A stretch of DNA of 31,145 nt, from positions 1 through 31,145 of the forward strand of contig LRSR01014783.1 in assembly GCA_001579985.1 (NCBI GenBank), written 5' to 3'. The position numbers and the translations under genes are program-made. This document shows, in pieces, positions 10,907 through 21,712 of this stretch; position 1 is the stretch's first letter, and the number at the start of each line of letters is the position of its first letter. Origin of the DNA: Hypsibius dujardini. Lineage: Eukaryota; Tardigrada; Eutardigrada; Parachela; Hypsibiidae. The notes beneath the pieces were generated by a model. That model saw nothing but the letters and a program-made list of their open reading frames with translations, was not told the origin of the DNA and made no database searches.

Positions 10907-13043
10907 AAATTTAGCCGAAAACAGCAGACTCGTGACGTTTCTTTGCGTCTTACCTGTTGGGATTTTACACAAAATTTGAAATCAATTAGCTCTCGTTCAT
11001 AATGGTAATTTGGTAAAAACAAATTCACTGGAATACCGTATTCGTTTTCCACATGAATATTTTCACTACCGAGGATTATACTGTAGATTTCTCAAACGCA
11101 ACGGGACTTCATTAGCTCCTCGTGAACGCAGTTTTGCGTCATGATCTACATTATTCGCTATACAGAGTATACTGTACATACTGATATACACACGATACAC
11201 CACAATATAAAAAACATACTGCGTGCGAATTCAACGTATTCTTTCACTTGCTACTTGCAGAAGTCAGTCCGAAAGAAATTGACCCAGCATATAGTGGCCA
11301 TTCAGAGGACGGTAAAAAAGAGAGCAGTCTCAAAACGGACACGGGCAACGACCAATAACCAGAGTTATAATGGGGGCGAAAACGCCGGGTGCTATGTAAA
11401 TTTACTGACAGTTTGCCGGAGTTGGACAAAACAGCAGACGGAAAAAGAGAGAAAGAGAGGCGACAATGAACGGCAACTCCATTTGCGGGACGTGTGTGGT
11501 TGAAGTTGAGCGATCAGCAAATTAATTAGGAAACAGTAATGGACAGTAGCATAGTTGGCGGAGAACAATGCCCTCCCATATTCAATGCTCGCAATGGGAC
11601 ACGGCTCGTGGTCGTTGCGGTCATGCCCTGTAGCACTCCGATGGAGATTTATGATTTTTGTTGCCTTTTTCGTCGCTCCTGATTTTCCTCTGCTCTGCTT
11701 CATTTTTCCCTTTTCCTTTCACCTCCTGCTTTGGAGCAAATGTCCTCCGATAATCAGATAAGCGTCCCGCAACTGCCCTTTTGTTTCAGTCTAATGGCTT
11801 TCGTCTGGCCCCCTCGTCTCCGCAAACCAGTCAGCTACCACACGTAAAATTATTATGTGTGTCGCGTATGGATTTGTGGTAACACCTGCCGCTAATTTTC
11901 AACCGGACTGGTCAATGTACTCACTCAATTTTCTCTTGTATATCTCCAGTACGGTAATACCCGAAAACTAGCGAGAATTCAGTTTCAATCAAGGTCGTTC
12001 GAATTTTGGATGATATCGGGGTATTTTGGTTTACATTGTGTACTTATATTTGAGACGAGGAACCCAATCCCGGGTGTGAAGAAACAGATGTAAAAATTAA
12101 TCAGTCTACCAAAAACAGCAATTACCTATCTTGCATGTACATACAATTGTATCGACGCCGTTTTTGATAATAAGCTCGTGTCCACCATAGATTGGAAAGG
12201 TAAGATTATTTATTACTTCCAAATTCTAAAAACAACAATTTAAGAAATTTATATTTCTATTCAGGCAAACAAAATCGTGTAAATTGCTTCACGCAGAACT
12301 TTGCTGCTATTTTTTGACTCTTAGGTTTTCCTAAAAACAGTTAAAATGTTCTTTTCCTTAAGGCAATCGATCTAGTAATTTCAACACCTCATTTCCGGTA
12401 ACATTTACAGGGCGGTCAGTTTTGGCTTTAAATGAGTCGTTTAAACTACATAAAGATAGCAAAAATAACGGCCTTTTCAAAGATATTAGAATAATGAAGG
12501 ATATCACCTATCCTCATTGCTCCGCAAAGCCAGGGTATGTCGCAAATTCTCTGGAAGCAATCTCTTCGCTTCAGGAGAATTATGCCGTTTAATTAAACGA
12601 AATGATGCTTTAAAATTCAACTTTTGAAATCTTAGTATTACAAACAAGTATACCTTTAAAGCGAAATAGCCAGATTTTGGTTTCAAGTCCGATTGGCAGA
12701 GTAGTAATTATTTATGCAAATTTGATTTATTGATTGTCTGAGCCTGTTATACGTGGCATGTGAACGTCCTTATTCGGCATTCTTCAAAAACCGAGAGCTG
12801 GCGAAACCATAACATCTTGTATGGAAATTTGCTACCATCCATAGGTAGCCTACATAATTTATAACTTTTAGGCCTTTTCAGATAGTTTTTTTTAAATATG
12901 GCCAGCAATTTTAAATCAATTATTACCCTTCGAATAGATGAACAAAATAGCGGCCTTTTCGTCACGTAAAAGTGAGTGTCATTGAATTATTTGTTGTGGC
13001 TTTTTGGGCTGACAAATTTTCTTCAAATTTTACAATTATATAG
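10907..13043. other. Spacer without a supported gene
   Basis: The ~120-codon frame near 11141-11503 is rich in Thr, Arg and Lys, lacks any recognisable domain and overlaps an opposing frame, so I treat it as non-coding. The remainder is AT-rich. Confidence 0.45.
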
Positions 13044-13660
13044 TTGAAGCCCAATGTCGTCAAATAACAACCGAACGACCTCCGAATTTTTACGAGAGGT
13101 TGTTTTAACAAAGGTTTCGATCCCGGTAACCGGAGAGGCGCGCCGAAAAACGTTTATACTAAGTGCGTCCGTCTTGTCTTATGAACTTGTAAAACAATGA
13201 AGCCCTAATTTAGTACGTTCGACGCTGATGAAAAAACAGCAGAACATAAAAAATTAATCTTTATGCAGTACGTGCAATTAAACTGAAAAAGCATGGCTCG
13301 AAAACGGGACGTTTCCCGCTTAATGTGTAACGATAATCGCCAGGGGCTCGTTTAGGAATCAGGAGCCCTGGTAGTATGGCCAGGAGTGGGTAAATGCAAA
13401 ATGATTTTTTTTCAAAATTGAACTCGAAATTCTTGCCTATTGTTCCTGATCATTTTGAAACATTTGAGGGTGTAGGGTCCCCCGGAGATTTCAAAACATT
13501 AGAAAAAAATTTAGTTTTTCCATCAAATTCGGACTATCATTAAATGGTTCTAACCTACCAATTGCAGTTTTTGATGGGTCTCCAGTTAAAGCCCAATGTC
13601 GTCAAATGACGACATGGCGACCTCCGAATTTTCCCACAGAGATGGTTTGAACGATTTTGC
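13044..13660. repeat. Direct repeats flanking a copy of a dispersed repeat
   Basis: AAGCCCAATGTCGTCAAAT occurs at 13047-13065 and again at 13589-13607. In both copies it is followed by ACGACCTCCGAATTT or a one-base variant, and then by a related stretch ending TTTGAAC or TTTTAAC. Between them, 13320-13560 is a copy of a dispersed repeat that also occurs near 25.6-25.8 kb and 26.2-26.5 kb. It may be a composite or decayed element. Confidence 0.5.
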
Positions 13661-14251
13661 TAAACTCAACTGATTTTAAAGGTTGGTGTCGTGCTTGAAA
13701 ATTAGATATTATGGCTTGGTCATTTACCACTTCACCAATTTTCGGCAGAATTGCCAATAAGTTAACCAGTTTCACTTGTTGAGTGAAAAAGGTCTCCGCA
13801 AGCTGTGAGCTGTCCAAAATTTCTAAAATATGTAGTTTTTTCCATCCACCAAGTTGACCATCTATTTACATTCTTTAAAACTAATTATCTGAGTCAACGA
13901 AGAATTCCGATTTTGTGTAAAAAAATGAATATAACTGACTACCATGGAAAATCACGTATTGATTTATTGATGTTTTAACCAAATATTGCAGGCAATTGCA
14001 AGAAACAGTTTATATAGTGCAAATAAAATTGGCCGGGTTGTCGCCTTACCAATTATCCCACGTATCATAAATCCAAATTAATAAAACAAGTGTACGAATT
14101 CTAACTGTAAACTTCTTTTCACTAGTCACACCGCATTACAACGCACAAATTATTAAGCAACAAGTCGGATATGTACACATTTGTAAGTTTTGTGGTGGTG
14201 ACCATCCAGTTTGTGTAGAGAACCTTAAAGCTCCTACGACGGCGGTGGCGG

Positions 14252-14518
14252 CTACGGCGGTGGCGGCAACTTGGGCGCCGGGTTCGGCGGAAGATTCTTG
14301 TAGTCCATCGAGAGGGCCATCAGCTTGTACTGCTTCCCATCCTGGTAGTAGTCGAAGGGACGGAGTTCTGTCTTGTGGCGCCACGAGACGTCCGGATTGT
14401 AGATGGCCGTGCGAGTGAGCGAGATCAGACCGAGTGTCGGTGCGAGACCCACGACAAAGTACAGCGCCATCAAGGACGGAAGATGCTTCAGACTCTGCCA
14501 AGTCATTCCGCGCAACAT
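14252..14518 (-). CDS. NDUFA4: NDUFA4, cytochrome c oxidase-associated subunit
   Basis: This is a single-exon 88-residue protein, close to the usual ~80. A hydrophobic helix spans about residues 16-35, after the start MLRGMTWQSLKHLPSLMALY. The family motif R-x-A-x-Y/F-N-P-D-V-S/C-W is present as TRTAIYNPDVSW (35-46), followed by the family-like YKLMALSMDYKNL region. NDUFA4 is a one-helix inner-membrane protein first assigned to complex I and now known as a complex IV subunit. An upstream in-frame ATG at 14554 would add 12 residues. I prefer 14518 because its AAA context is better and family members start just before this point. The C-terminal Pro-rich tail (KLPPPP) is an extension. The gene is transcribed away from mL40. 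Confidence 0.9.
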   Translation of the reverse strand: MLRGMTWQSLKHLPSLMALYFVVGLAPTLGLISLTRTAIYNPDVSWRHKTELRPFDYYQDGKQYKLMALSMDYKNLPPNPAPKLPPPP

Positions 14519-14811
14519 TTTAGGTTTTAATAACCAGTTAGAGAGATTGAACATGAGATAAATTGATAATTTTGTCCAAAAAATTTTCGCCTCGAAAGCA
14601 CTATACAGATATGGAAAAATCCTAGAGGAAATCTGTGCTGCTGCTGTGGTACTTTGAGTGCGTAGTTATCCGCATTATAAACGGTAAACGCTGCACATTG
14701 GGGAACCCTGGAATTGTACACAGATGGCCAAAATACCTTCTAACCGAGTCAGAGCCAAAGTCATTCGGGCCACAAAACAGCTCTAACTCAGTTAGCCAGC
14801 ATTTTAGCCAT

Positions 14812-15098
14812 GTGCCTATACTAGGCACCTGGCCACAAGATAGCGCCACCCGAGTCAAGCTATTTAGCTCCATTAGTAAGCGCTAAACGAGGCAAATGGC
14901 TTGACTCGGTAGCGCTATCTTGTGTCCACGTGCGTAACACATGTATGTGCAGTTATGTGGTCTATTCTCTGCTTGATAAAGCACAGCGAATGGTTCCCCA
15001 TCTTCGCGGAACCAGGTGGGGACATTTGGGTGAAAGGCTACTACCTTTCCCCGGGGAAGGTAACCCGAAGGTTACCATGAAAACCCTCGGCAGGTCCA
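14812..15098. other. Cluster of hairpins between NDUFA4 and mL40
   Basis: In order, the cluster contains: GTGCCTA-TAC-TAGGCAC (14812-14828); a ~40-bp imperfect inverted repeat around ACAAGATAGCGC and CGAGTCAAGC (arms about 14833-14869 and 14886-14928); GGTTCC..GGAACC (14992-15013), overlapping a competing TCCCCA..TGGGGA; a near-perfect CCTTTCCCCGGGGAAGG (15044-15060); GGTAACC-CGAA-GGTTACC (15059-15076); and CCATG..CATGG to about 15098. The density is far above the surroundings. It could be a structured RNA, a transposon remnant or a regulatory palindrome array. I do not recognise a known RNA family. Confidence 0.5.
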
Positions 15099-15450
15099 TG
15101 GAAGACAGAGTGTGTGTTGCCGTTGTCTGGAATTGAGCGTCAATACGAATGCGGTCTTAAGGTGTTTCCTGACTGACCAGTTCCGCAGGTGTGGTCTTGT
15201 GGCCAGACAAACACAGCGTAGACAAGCCCGCCCCATTATTCTCGCGTACGCACAACGTAGTCTGGTGGTCTTTATGAATGACGGCTGTGTTTAGTCAATC
15301 AATTCCACCTCAATCCACCAGCAGAGAAAGGAGCGTCGCTCATTATTGGTCGCAATAGATTGATTGATTTTACGGAATCGTTGCACAATCCGTACGACAA
15401 CATTCGAATTTTTTTCCGACTCTCTCCTTCCCGGTACTTTGCTGGCAAAT

Positions 15451-17111
15451 ATGAACGTAATTCGGATAGCCCGAGGATTGATCTCGCCATCGGCCATTTC
15501 TTCGAAGTGTGCGTCACCTAGCTTCCTAGCGAAATGCGGCGACCCTGGCAGCAGAAGAATGGCCGCCGCTTGCCTGCATACCAGCAACCCGCTTTGTTTC
15601 TGGCTTGGCACACCGTTGTGGTGCGTATTTTATCATGCTACCCGTTAGCGGGATGTTCAGAATTGAGTGTGAAATTTTTCTCTCTCTAGTGCGGAACCGT
15701 TGAAGAAGAAGAAGAAAATGGATCCGGCTATTTTAAAGGCCCGGGCGGAAAAGAAGAAGGGCAAAATCGAGAAGGCCATTCGGCAGCTGCAGAAGCACGC
15801 GCAGTCGCTCAAACCGATTGACGAGATGACTGTCAACAAGAAGCTGTTGGGTGAAGTTCAGTAAGTGGAGGAATGAGATGGGATTCGGTGGAGACACAGA
15901 AGCGTAATATATGGGAAATTGCGAGTCTATGGGCCATTGAAGTGGTTGGTTGATTGATGAATCAGTAGGTCAAGGTTTCCGTATGCAACTATTACTGATT
16001 GATCAGTTGATTGGTTGGTATTTAATTTATTCGGCAGTTGCTGATTTGCTTGATTTAGTATATTTTGCCGCAACTAGTGTGATAATTGGAAAACATTTCT
16101 TTTTCGCAAACCTAATGAGTCAGGTGAAATTTATTTCAATTACATTCAGTTCATTTTATTAGGGTCACTTAAATTCCTCCTCTTAATGGCATCATAATTG
16201 TATTTTTTTGACTCAAGTGTTTTGATTGAAATACTTCCTTGACTAATCACATAATTGGGAATTTTGAATGAATTTAAATGAATTTAAATGCATCATTTAT
16301 TTAATCATAGTCGATATATACACCTGCAGAATCACAGTTACATTTAAAGTAGCTCATTAATTGCCGAATTTCTCTGTCGCGATATTTTGTGATACATTGG
16401 ATTAGATTTTTACTACTTTGCAAATGATCGGCCCGATTGGGCGATTAAATCATAGTAACCCTCTTTGCATTTTTCTTCGCAGTTCACGGACGAGAAAGAA
16501 TCCACCAGTAACGGAAGAAGAGACAGAACGCAGAGCCCTCGCCCTGAAGAGCTGGACACGCTATAAGCACTATCAACATCTAGCGGAGCAGGATAAACTC
16601 AGCACTATGATACTTTCACAGGAGTCGGCCTTGCGGGAACTACGAGCAGAGTCGGAGGAGTTGTATTTAAAAGCCATTGCTGTAAGTCCTGTTCGTCTCT
16701 TTGTCTGTCTGTCTGACATTTTGTTGGTTTTTTGTGTGTTTTGTCTGCCTGTCTGTTTTGAATACCTGCCAGCCTGCCTGTCTGCTTGCCTACCTATTTG
16801 CTTACATGCCTGCCCCTGCTTTGCCGATTTTTCGTCCTGTCCATTACTGTGTTTTGTTGCCGCTTTCCCTCGATGTCTGTTACCTTCCTCCACTTGTGTT
16901 TCCTCTTTGTGCATTCTGTTTTGTTCAAGTGCAGCATGTTGGTAAATCACATACAGGCACGCGGTACATATATTTCATATTCCATTCTTGTTCCTTTCAG
17001 ATTAACGAAAGCTTTTTGCCCCTTACACTGAAAGGTCCCGTTAACACTCCTCCGATTCCGGGATATGTCGCACCAGACGGCGACTATATCGATACGACGA
17101 GGAAGTGGTAG
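15451..17111 (+). CDS. MRPL40: Mitochondrial large-subunit ribosomal protein mL40, four exons
   Basis: Exons are 15451..15620, 15690..15860, 16483..16681 and 17001..17111, with introns of 69, 622 and 319 bp. All phases agree and the product is 216 residues (the human protein is about 206). Residues 1-50 are Arg/Ser-rich and non-acidic with an LHTS motif, a mitochondrial targeting leader. The mL40 landmarks follow in order: AEPLKKKKK-x-DP near 58-68, a basic coiled segment ending LKPIDEMT, the EETERRALALKSWTRYK helix near 125-140, SALRELRAESEELYLKAI, and the C-terminal GPVNTPPIPGYVAPDG. The protein is a structural subunit of the mitochondrial ribosome. The first ATG after an upstream open stretch was chosen because it begins the targeting peptide. 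Intron 3 carries a CTGY repeat. Confidence 0.92.
16695..16830 (+). repeat. CTGT/CTGC repeat in mL40 intron 3
   Basis: Imperfect CTGT, CTGC and TTGC units begin about 15 bases after the donor GTAAGT and run for over 100 bases on the sense strand. They are the same repeat type as in the introns of the bZIP, astacin-like, Gly-rich and decayed receptor genes. Confidence 0.8.
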
Positions 17112-18315
17112 AAGCTCTTTTCGAGACCTTTTCTCCATTTTTCTGTATGTCTCAATGTCTCATTTTGCTACAAGGTATGTTTGTAATTAGTACTGGTTGT
17201 TCGGCGGTACCTTTTTCTTACAGTTGAGCTGTGTTTGTGTCTCTTTCGGTTGAATGTGCAATGTGTGGGTGTTGGTGATTGGTACGGGACCTACAGTACA
17301 CTCCTGTACAGTGACTGTGTGGAGGCTTGCAACTTCTACCAGGAATGCATGAGTGAGTTTTGGGCTTGGGTCGTTAGTGTACAATAGTAGCTGCAAAAGC
17401 TGACACTGCAAGACGAGCGAACACTACAGTGCCCTGTAAGTGGAGTATTCTGGTTGAAAAAAGAATTTCGCAGTGAAGTCTAATACGGCGACAAAAGGGA
17501 CACAATGGCGTCAGAAAACTTACTTTAAGAAACTTTTGAATTCTTTTTTTGTGGCTGCTTTGACCGATATATATCTACAGCGTAGCACGAAAAAATATTA
17601 CTGCACGCGTCTGCAGAATTCCTTCATAAACTATACGTCTCATAAAGCCACTTATTCTAAGGGAGCGCTTTTTTGTAGGAATAAAATGGTTCCGTGTTTA
17701 CATAACTACATTACTGTGCCCGTCTTCTGAGTGTATGATTTTTATCCGTCTTATTTATTTTTTACTCATTTTAAGTACTTGTCTATTTTTTTGAAATTCA
17801 AGAGTACAATCCAGCGTTTGCAAATTTCATGGAGGAATAATAACAACAGTTATAGCCATCAACGTACCACAGAACCCTTTCTCACGCTTCATGTCTTTTC
17901 TACGTATGGCACTAAAGAACAAGAAAGCATCGACAGATCATCTGTTTACGTGATCGTGAAACAAGTAGCAAGCAGGCAGCCATGATTCACCGTAGCATGA
18001 TCATGAAAAACAGCCGAATCCTATGACATTTTGCCAGAGCACTTCCAGGCACGGCAGCTGTTGAAGCGTGTCCAAAGTGGGATTTTCCGTCCATCTATCC
18101 ATCGGTTACACAGTTTAGATCATTATACCGAGATAGCCGCACCAAGACAGATGGCATACCTCCCGGAAGACGATCATTATCACACACCATTTTTTTCATA
18201 ATCAGCCAACATCGCTCGGGCCTGACGATCTGCGCAGCCAGAAAACCGGCTTTGTTGTCTGCCGCTTTGGTTGGATGTCTTCTGCGGTGCTTGCAATAAT
18301 TCAACACTGCTGCTA
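17112..18315. other. Spacer between mL40 and the astacin-like gene
   Basis: This stretch includes the mL40 3' UTR. Frames up to 85 codons are present but have no domain, and their composition is AT-rich like the non-coding surroundings. Confidence 0.5.
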
Positions 18316-18353
18316 ATAAAAGGTTTGGTGGGCGACACAGAAGCTGTCTCAGT
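18316..18353 (+). promoter_or_regulatory. Candidate core promoter of the astacin-like gene
   Basis: ATAAAAG at 18316-18322 is followed about 34 bases downstream by TCAGT at 18349-18353, an arthropod-style initiator, and then by the start codon at 18388 in the favourable context CCACCATGG. The spacing suits a TATA/initiator pair and would give a 5' UTR of about 37 bases. Confidence 0.4.
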
Positions 18354-18387
18354 TGGTTATTCTTTCTTTCCCGCACCTTCATCCACC

Positions 18388-20248
18388 ATGGCCAAGCTTG
18401 CATGTTTCGTCGCCTGTGCGCTCCTCGTCGTTGTTTCCGGTAAGTCGGTCAGACAGGCCGATAGATAGACAGACAGACAAACAGACAGGCAAACAGACAG
18501 ACAAACAGACAAACAAACAGACAAACAAACAGACAAACAGACGACAGACAGGCAGGCAAGCAGACAGACAAACAAACAAACAAACAAGCTGGCAGACAAG
18601 CAGACAGCTGAATAAACTAATAGAATTCCTTTTATTTTCAGCCGAACGAATCTCGAACAGCCGTGATTCCAGCTCATCTCGCGACCGTGATAGCGGTTCC
18701 GGTTTCGGCGGCAGCGGCGGTCGCGATTTCGGCTTTGACAGCGATACCCGCAACACCGGCTCGTCTGGATCCCGTGCCAGCTCTGTCCAATCAGGTCGCG
18801 GCAGTTCCACCGGTTCCCGATGGGGAGATGACGCGGACGCGGACAACGACTTTTCTACCCCGAAGATCACCGCTTGGAAGGGTGGCGTGATCCCCTACGA
18901 GATTGCGTCTGATATTTCCGGTAGGGAAAAACTTGATCCGACTTCTGTCTGATCCGGTATAGAGGTCCCTGCTAGCGTTTGTTTGCTGGGACAGGCATTG
19001 ATGCCTGGGAATGATTATTAGTAATATCCTTGTCTTGATTCTTTATACAGCTAACAATGCACGAGCCTTGAAAAACATGTTTGCCGACATTTCCGAGAAG
19101 ACCTGCGTCCGATTTGTTGCCAAACGCAGTTCCGACTCCAACTACGTTTCAATCAAGTCTGGTAACAAGTAAGTTTTCAGAAGATTTTTTTGTATGCTCA
19201 TCAATTGAATGCTCATTGGAATAAGATTAGGATTTGGATTACTTTTTTTCAAATTATTAATACCATATATTTCTCATGTCATTCTCAACAAGGGGAACCA
19301 CTCGAAACAATAATGTGTTCATTGCTTTACATACGTACATGCTTTACATAAACTGAAATAAAATGTTGTACGCATTACAACTTTTCCCGCTTTGATTGGT
19401 TTGATTATGCTTTATAACGAATATACCGCAGAATTCGAAACTTTTCAACAGGTGCTCCGCTCCTTTGGGTATGTCCACCGGCTCGACTGGCAGCGGTCGT
19501 CAAACCAGCTCTTTCACCTCCGGATCTGTGTCTAACGTCATCCTCGGAACGAGTGAGTTTCAAAAGCGAGTTTTTAAACACGACTTTGCGAGTTCTAACT
19601 ATATTTAAATTAATTACCAGGCTGCTTTACCACCAAGCGTGTCGGCCGTCGGATCATGAACTTGCTCGGTAAGAGTTGTTCCGGAATTTCGTCCCCTGGC
19701 CAAATTAAGGCATTGTTGATTAACGTTACGAATATTTCTTTTCTTAGGCATCCCCCACGAGACTAGCCGTCCTGACCGTGACCAGTTCGTTGAGATCAAC
19801 GAGCGAAACCTCCGCACTGGTAAGTTCTTAATAGACCAAGACAAAGAGATATGGACAGACGGACAAGCAGACAAACAAAGAGAAATACAGGCAGGCAGGC
19901 AGGCCGACAGACAGACAGACAGACATACTGGCTTGAATTGAGGCTACAGTTGGCTCTGCCTTTTTGACAGGATATGCCAACAACATCAAGCAAGTGGCCA
20001 CGTCCGCTTATCTACCCGGAGTGTTGGATGTGCCGTACGATCTGCAATCAATCACCCAGTACAGCGATGACGATCTCGCTAAGGATGCCAATACATGGGC
20101 AATCCGTGCAAAGGCCAGCCGACGCGGCAGCGGTAGCAGCAGCACCACCCAGCTTGGTGGTGACAGCTTCTCCAATGCTGACTTCCAGAAAATCAACAAG
20201 GCCTACAACTGCCCGTCGTCCGGCCGCTCATCCTCCAGCCGAAACTAG
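18388..20248 (+). CDS. Secreted astacin-family protein with destroyed active site (pseudoprotease), seven exons
   Basis: Exons are 18388..18439, 18642..18920, 19051..19168, 19452..19552, 19621..19668, 19748..19819 and 19971..20248. Phases agree at all six introns, giving 315 residues. Residues 1-18 form a signal peptide. Residues 19-90 are a Ser/Gly/Arg/Asp low-complexity segment. The astacin-like domain runs from WKGGVIPYEI (96) to FQKINKAYNC near the end. The four family cysteines are kept (KTC 129, KC 151, SC 185, YNC), as are GIPHETSRPDRD (200-211) and the V-x-I-N strand. The active site is lost: HExxHxxGxxH reads R193-R-I-M-N-L-L-G-I-P-H203, so two zinc histidines and the catalytic Glu are gone, and the SxMHY Met-turn reads SITQY (250-254). 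It is therefore expected to be secreted but not proteolytic. A Ser-rich tail ends the protein. The splice joins fall outside the altered residues. Confidence 0.85.
18447..18610 (+). repeat. CAGA/CAAA tetranucleotide repeat in intron 1 of the astacin-like gene
   Basis: This run of CAGA, CAAA and CAGG units starts about 7 bases after the donor GTAAGT and fills most of the 202-bp intron. It is the reverse-complement orientation of the repeat in the mL40 and Gly-rich introns. Confidence 0.85.
19848..19925 (+). repeat. CAGA/CAGG repeat in intron 6 of the astacin-like gene
   Basis: A second, shorter run of CAGA, CAAA and CAGG units occurs in the same gene. It starts about 28 bases after the donor at 19820 and lies in the same orientation as the intron 1 copy. 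Confidence 0.8.
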
Positions 20249-20822
20249 AGCCAATTTCGAGACCGAATCTTAATGATTTCATGAATGGTCTTCCAATATT
20301 TTCATGGTTTTGGGTCCCGACTTTCTCATAAGTGCTACACAAAAAACCCCGAAAGAACAGCTTCTTGACAAAAACGGCTGCAGCTGAAGCGAGCCGAAAA
20401 TTGTAAGAAATTCCCAGCTGCTCTCGCACACTAACTGTTCCTCTTGGTGCAAAGGGCAATGAACAATAATGGAACGAAGAGCTCAGGTGGGAGAGCTTGT
20501 ACCGTGCCTCCTCCTCTCCATCCTATCGAAAGTGACCATGTCGGCAGTTTAGTAAGCAGCTCTATCAAATTACTGTTCCTCTTTGCAACCAATTTTCGTA
20601 AGACATGCTTCAGATGTTGTTGATAATCCGCATTGAGAGCCAGGAAACTCACCTGGAAATGGACGGTTGGGGAAACTTGCCATAACTATCTTGTCGTATC
20701 ATGTTGTCGTATCATGTTGTACCATGTTGTATCATGTTGTAAGATCTAAGCATCGTTTCTTGCTGATTATGTTAAATGAAAGTAGGTACAGGTTATAAAT
20801 TGTATTTATTTAATTGATAGAA
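20249..20822. other. Spacer between the convergent astacin-like gene and decayed receptor
   Basis: No gene is seen. A short tandem stretch of TCATGTTGT and GTATCATGTTGTA units lies at about 20693-20742. A seventh helix for the minus-strand receptor was looked for here and not found. Confidence 0.45.
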
Positions 20823-21712
20823 TCAGACGGAGGGAAAACATTCCCGGGTGAAGACTGACTGACAGCGGCGTAGGAAAATACAGAGACAGTACCACAAAGA
20901 CGAGGCAAAGAGCATTTGTGTTACCACCAGACGGCGCTGCATCGTGCCCAGCCGGTTGTGCGCAACGAAAGATGCAGGGCGTGGTCCAACAGTACTCGGA
21001 CGCCACTGAGACGATTGAAGTTTAACGCGAAGCAGGATGAAGAGGTAAATGGTGACGGTACCGGAGACTGGGAGGTAAGAGCCCAGTAACTGGTGGATTT
21101 GGATGAAGCACCCTGAGGTGTGATGTGCTCCGCAGTCGTGAAATAGAGGGACTCGGGTCCAGCGAGCTCCCTGTCCGAAGTAGACGGGCATGGTGATAGC
21201 CAAGGACAAGAGCCAACTGGCCAATATCAGCGAGAAGCATTTTGTTCTAGAAAAATTCGGGCATAAGTTCAGATAGCTGCACAGGGACAGACAGATACCA
21301 AAGTGCAGACATATTGGCATAGACACACAGACAAGACACAGACAAAAATAAACACAGGCACACAGACAGGTACAGGCACACAGACTGGTACATGCAAAGA
21401 CAGACACAGACACAGACACAAACTGGTATGGGGTTTACCTCGAAATGATCGTCAAATACAGGTCCGGCGAAGAATCGCCAAAAGCCGTGTGATGGCCAGG
21501 GAGAGCGACGACCAGTTTCCCGCATGAATGGTCAAAATCAGGAAAAACATCTGGCAAAAACACACCATCAACAAATGAATTAACAGGAATCTCGCCCCAT
21601 TTCTGGCGTCCTGTTCCGTCGTAATTACCAGCAGTAGAAGCAAAATGCAGAAGCAACCAAAAATGGATATTGTATAGATGAGGGACAGCCAAATTACGGG
21701 CTCAATTTTGAC
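20823..21712 (-). pseudogene. Decayed rhodopsin-type GPCR
   Basis: Two exon-like blocks (21712..21439 and 21246..20823) flank a 192-bp intron with donor GAG|GTAAAC and acceptor TTTTCTAG. The first block encodes hydrophobic segments and a DRY-position motif ITRLLAIL. The second encodes a fourth helix ending SWLLSLAITMPVYFG, a loop with Cys, a fifth helix and a degraded sixth. The defects are: no ATG ahead of the first helix; a frame change near 21450-21460, where the first block hits TGA (21452-21454) while the spliced frame is offset by one base; and a stop at 20823 before any seventh helix. With the frame change allowed, the distance from the DRY-position Arg to the helix-4 Trp is 27 residues, the normal class A value. 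That supports a once-intact receptor. A sequencing error could explain the frame change alone, but not the other defects. Confidence 0.65.
21290..21425 (-). repeat. CTGT/GTCTGT repeat in the intron of the decayed receptor
   Basis: Read on the receptor's strand, GTCTGT, GTGTCTGT and CCTGT units run from just after the donor almost to the acceptor. This is the same repeat class as in the other introns. Confidence 0.75.

Noticed and set aside
11141-11503. 120-codon frame as a possible gene
   Set aside because: Composition is like non-coding AT-rich sequence and two opposing frames overlap it; no recognisable motif.
13110-13145. tRNA-like B-box (TTTCGATCCCGGT)
   Set aside because: No A box or cloverleaf can be drawn around it, and it lies in a repeat-rich stretch.
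14136-14501. 121-codon frame overlapping NDUFA4 in another frame
   Set aside because: The overlapping NDUFA4 frame has a family motif; this one has no similarity to any known family.
18357-18870. Long open frames on both strands through the CAGA/CTGT repeat (TDRQTDKQ-type and CLSVCLSV-type peptides)
   Set aside because: They are simple translations of the tetranucleotide repeat inside intron 1 of the astacin-like gene. The spliced frame skips them.
20431-20652. Minus-strand frame as a possible seventh-helix exon of the decayed receptor
   Set aside because: The peptide is charged and lacks a hydrophobic helix or an NPxxY-like motif.
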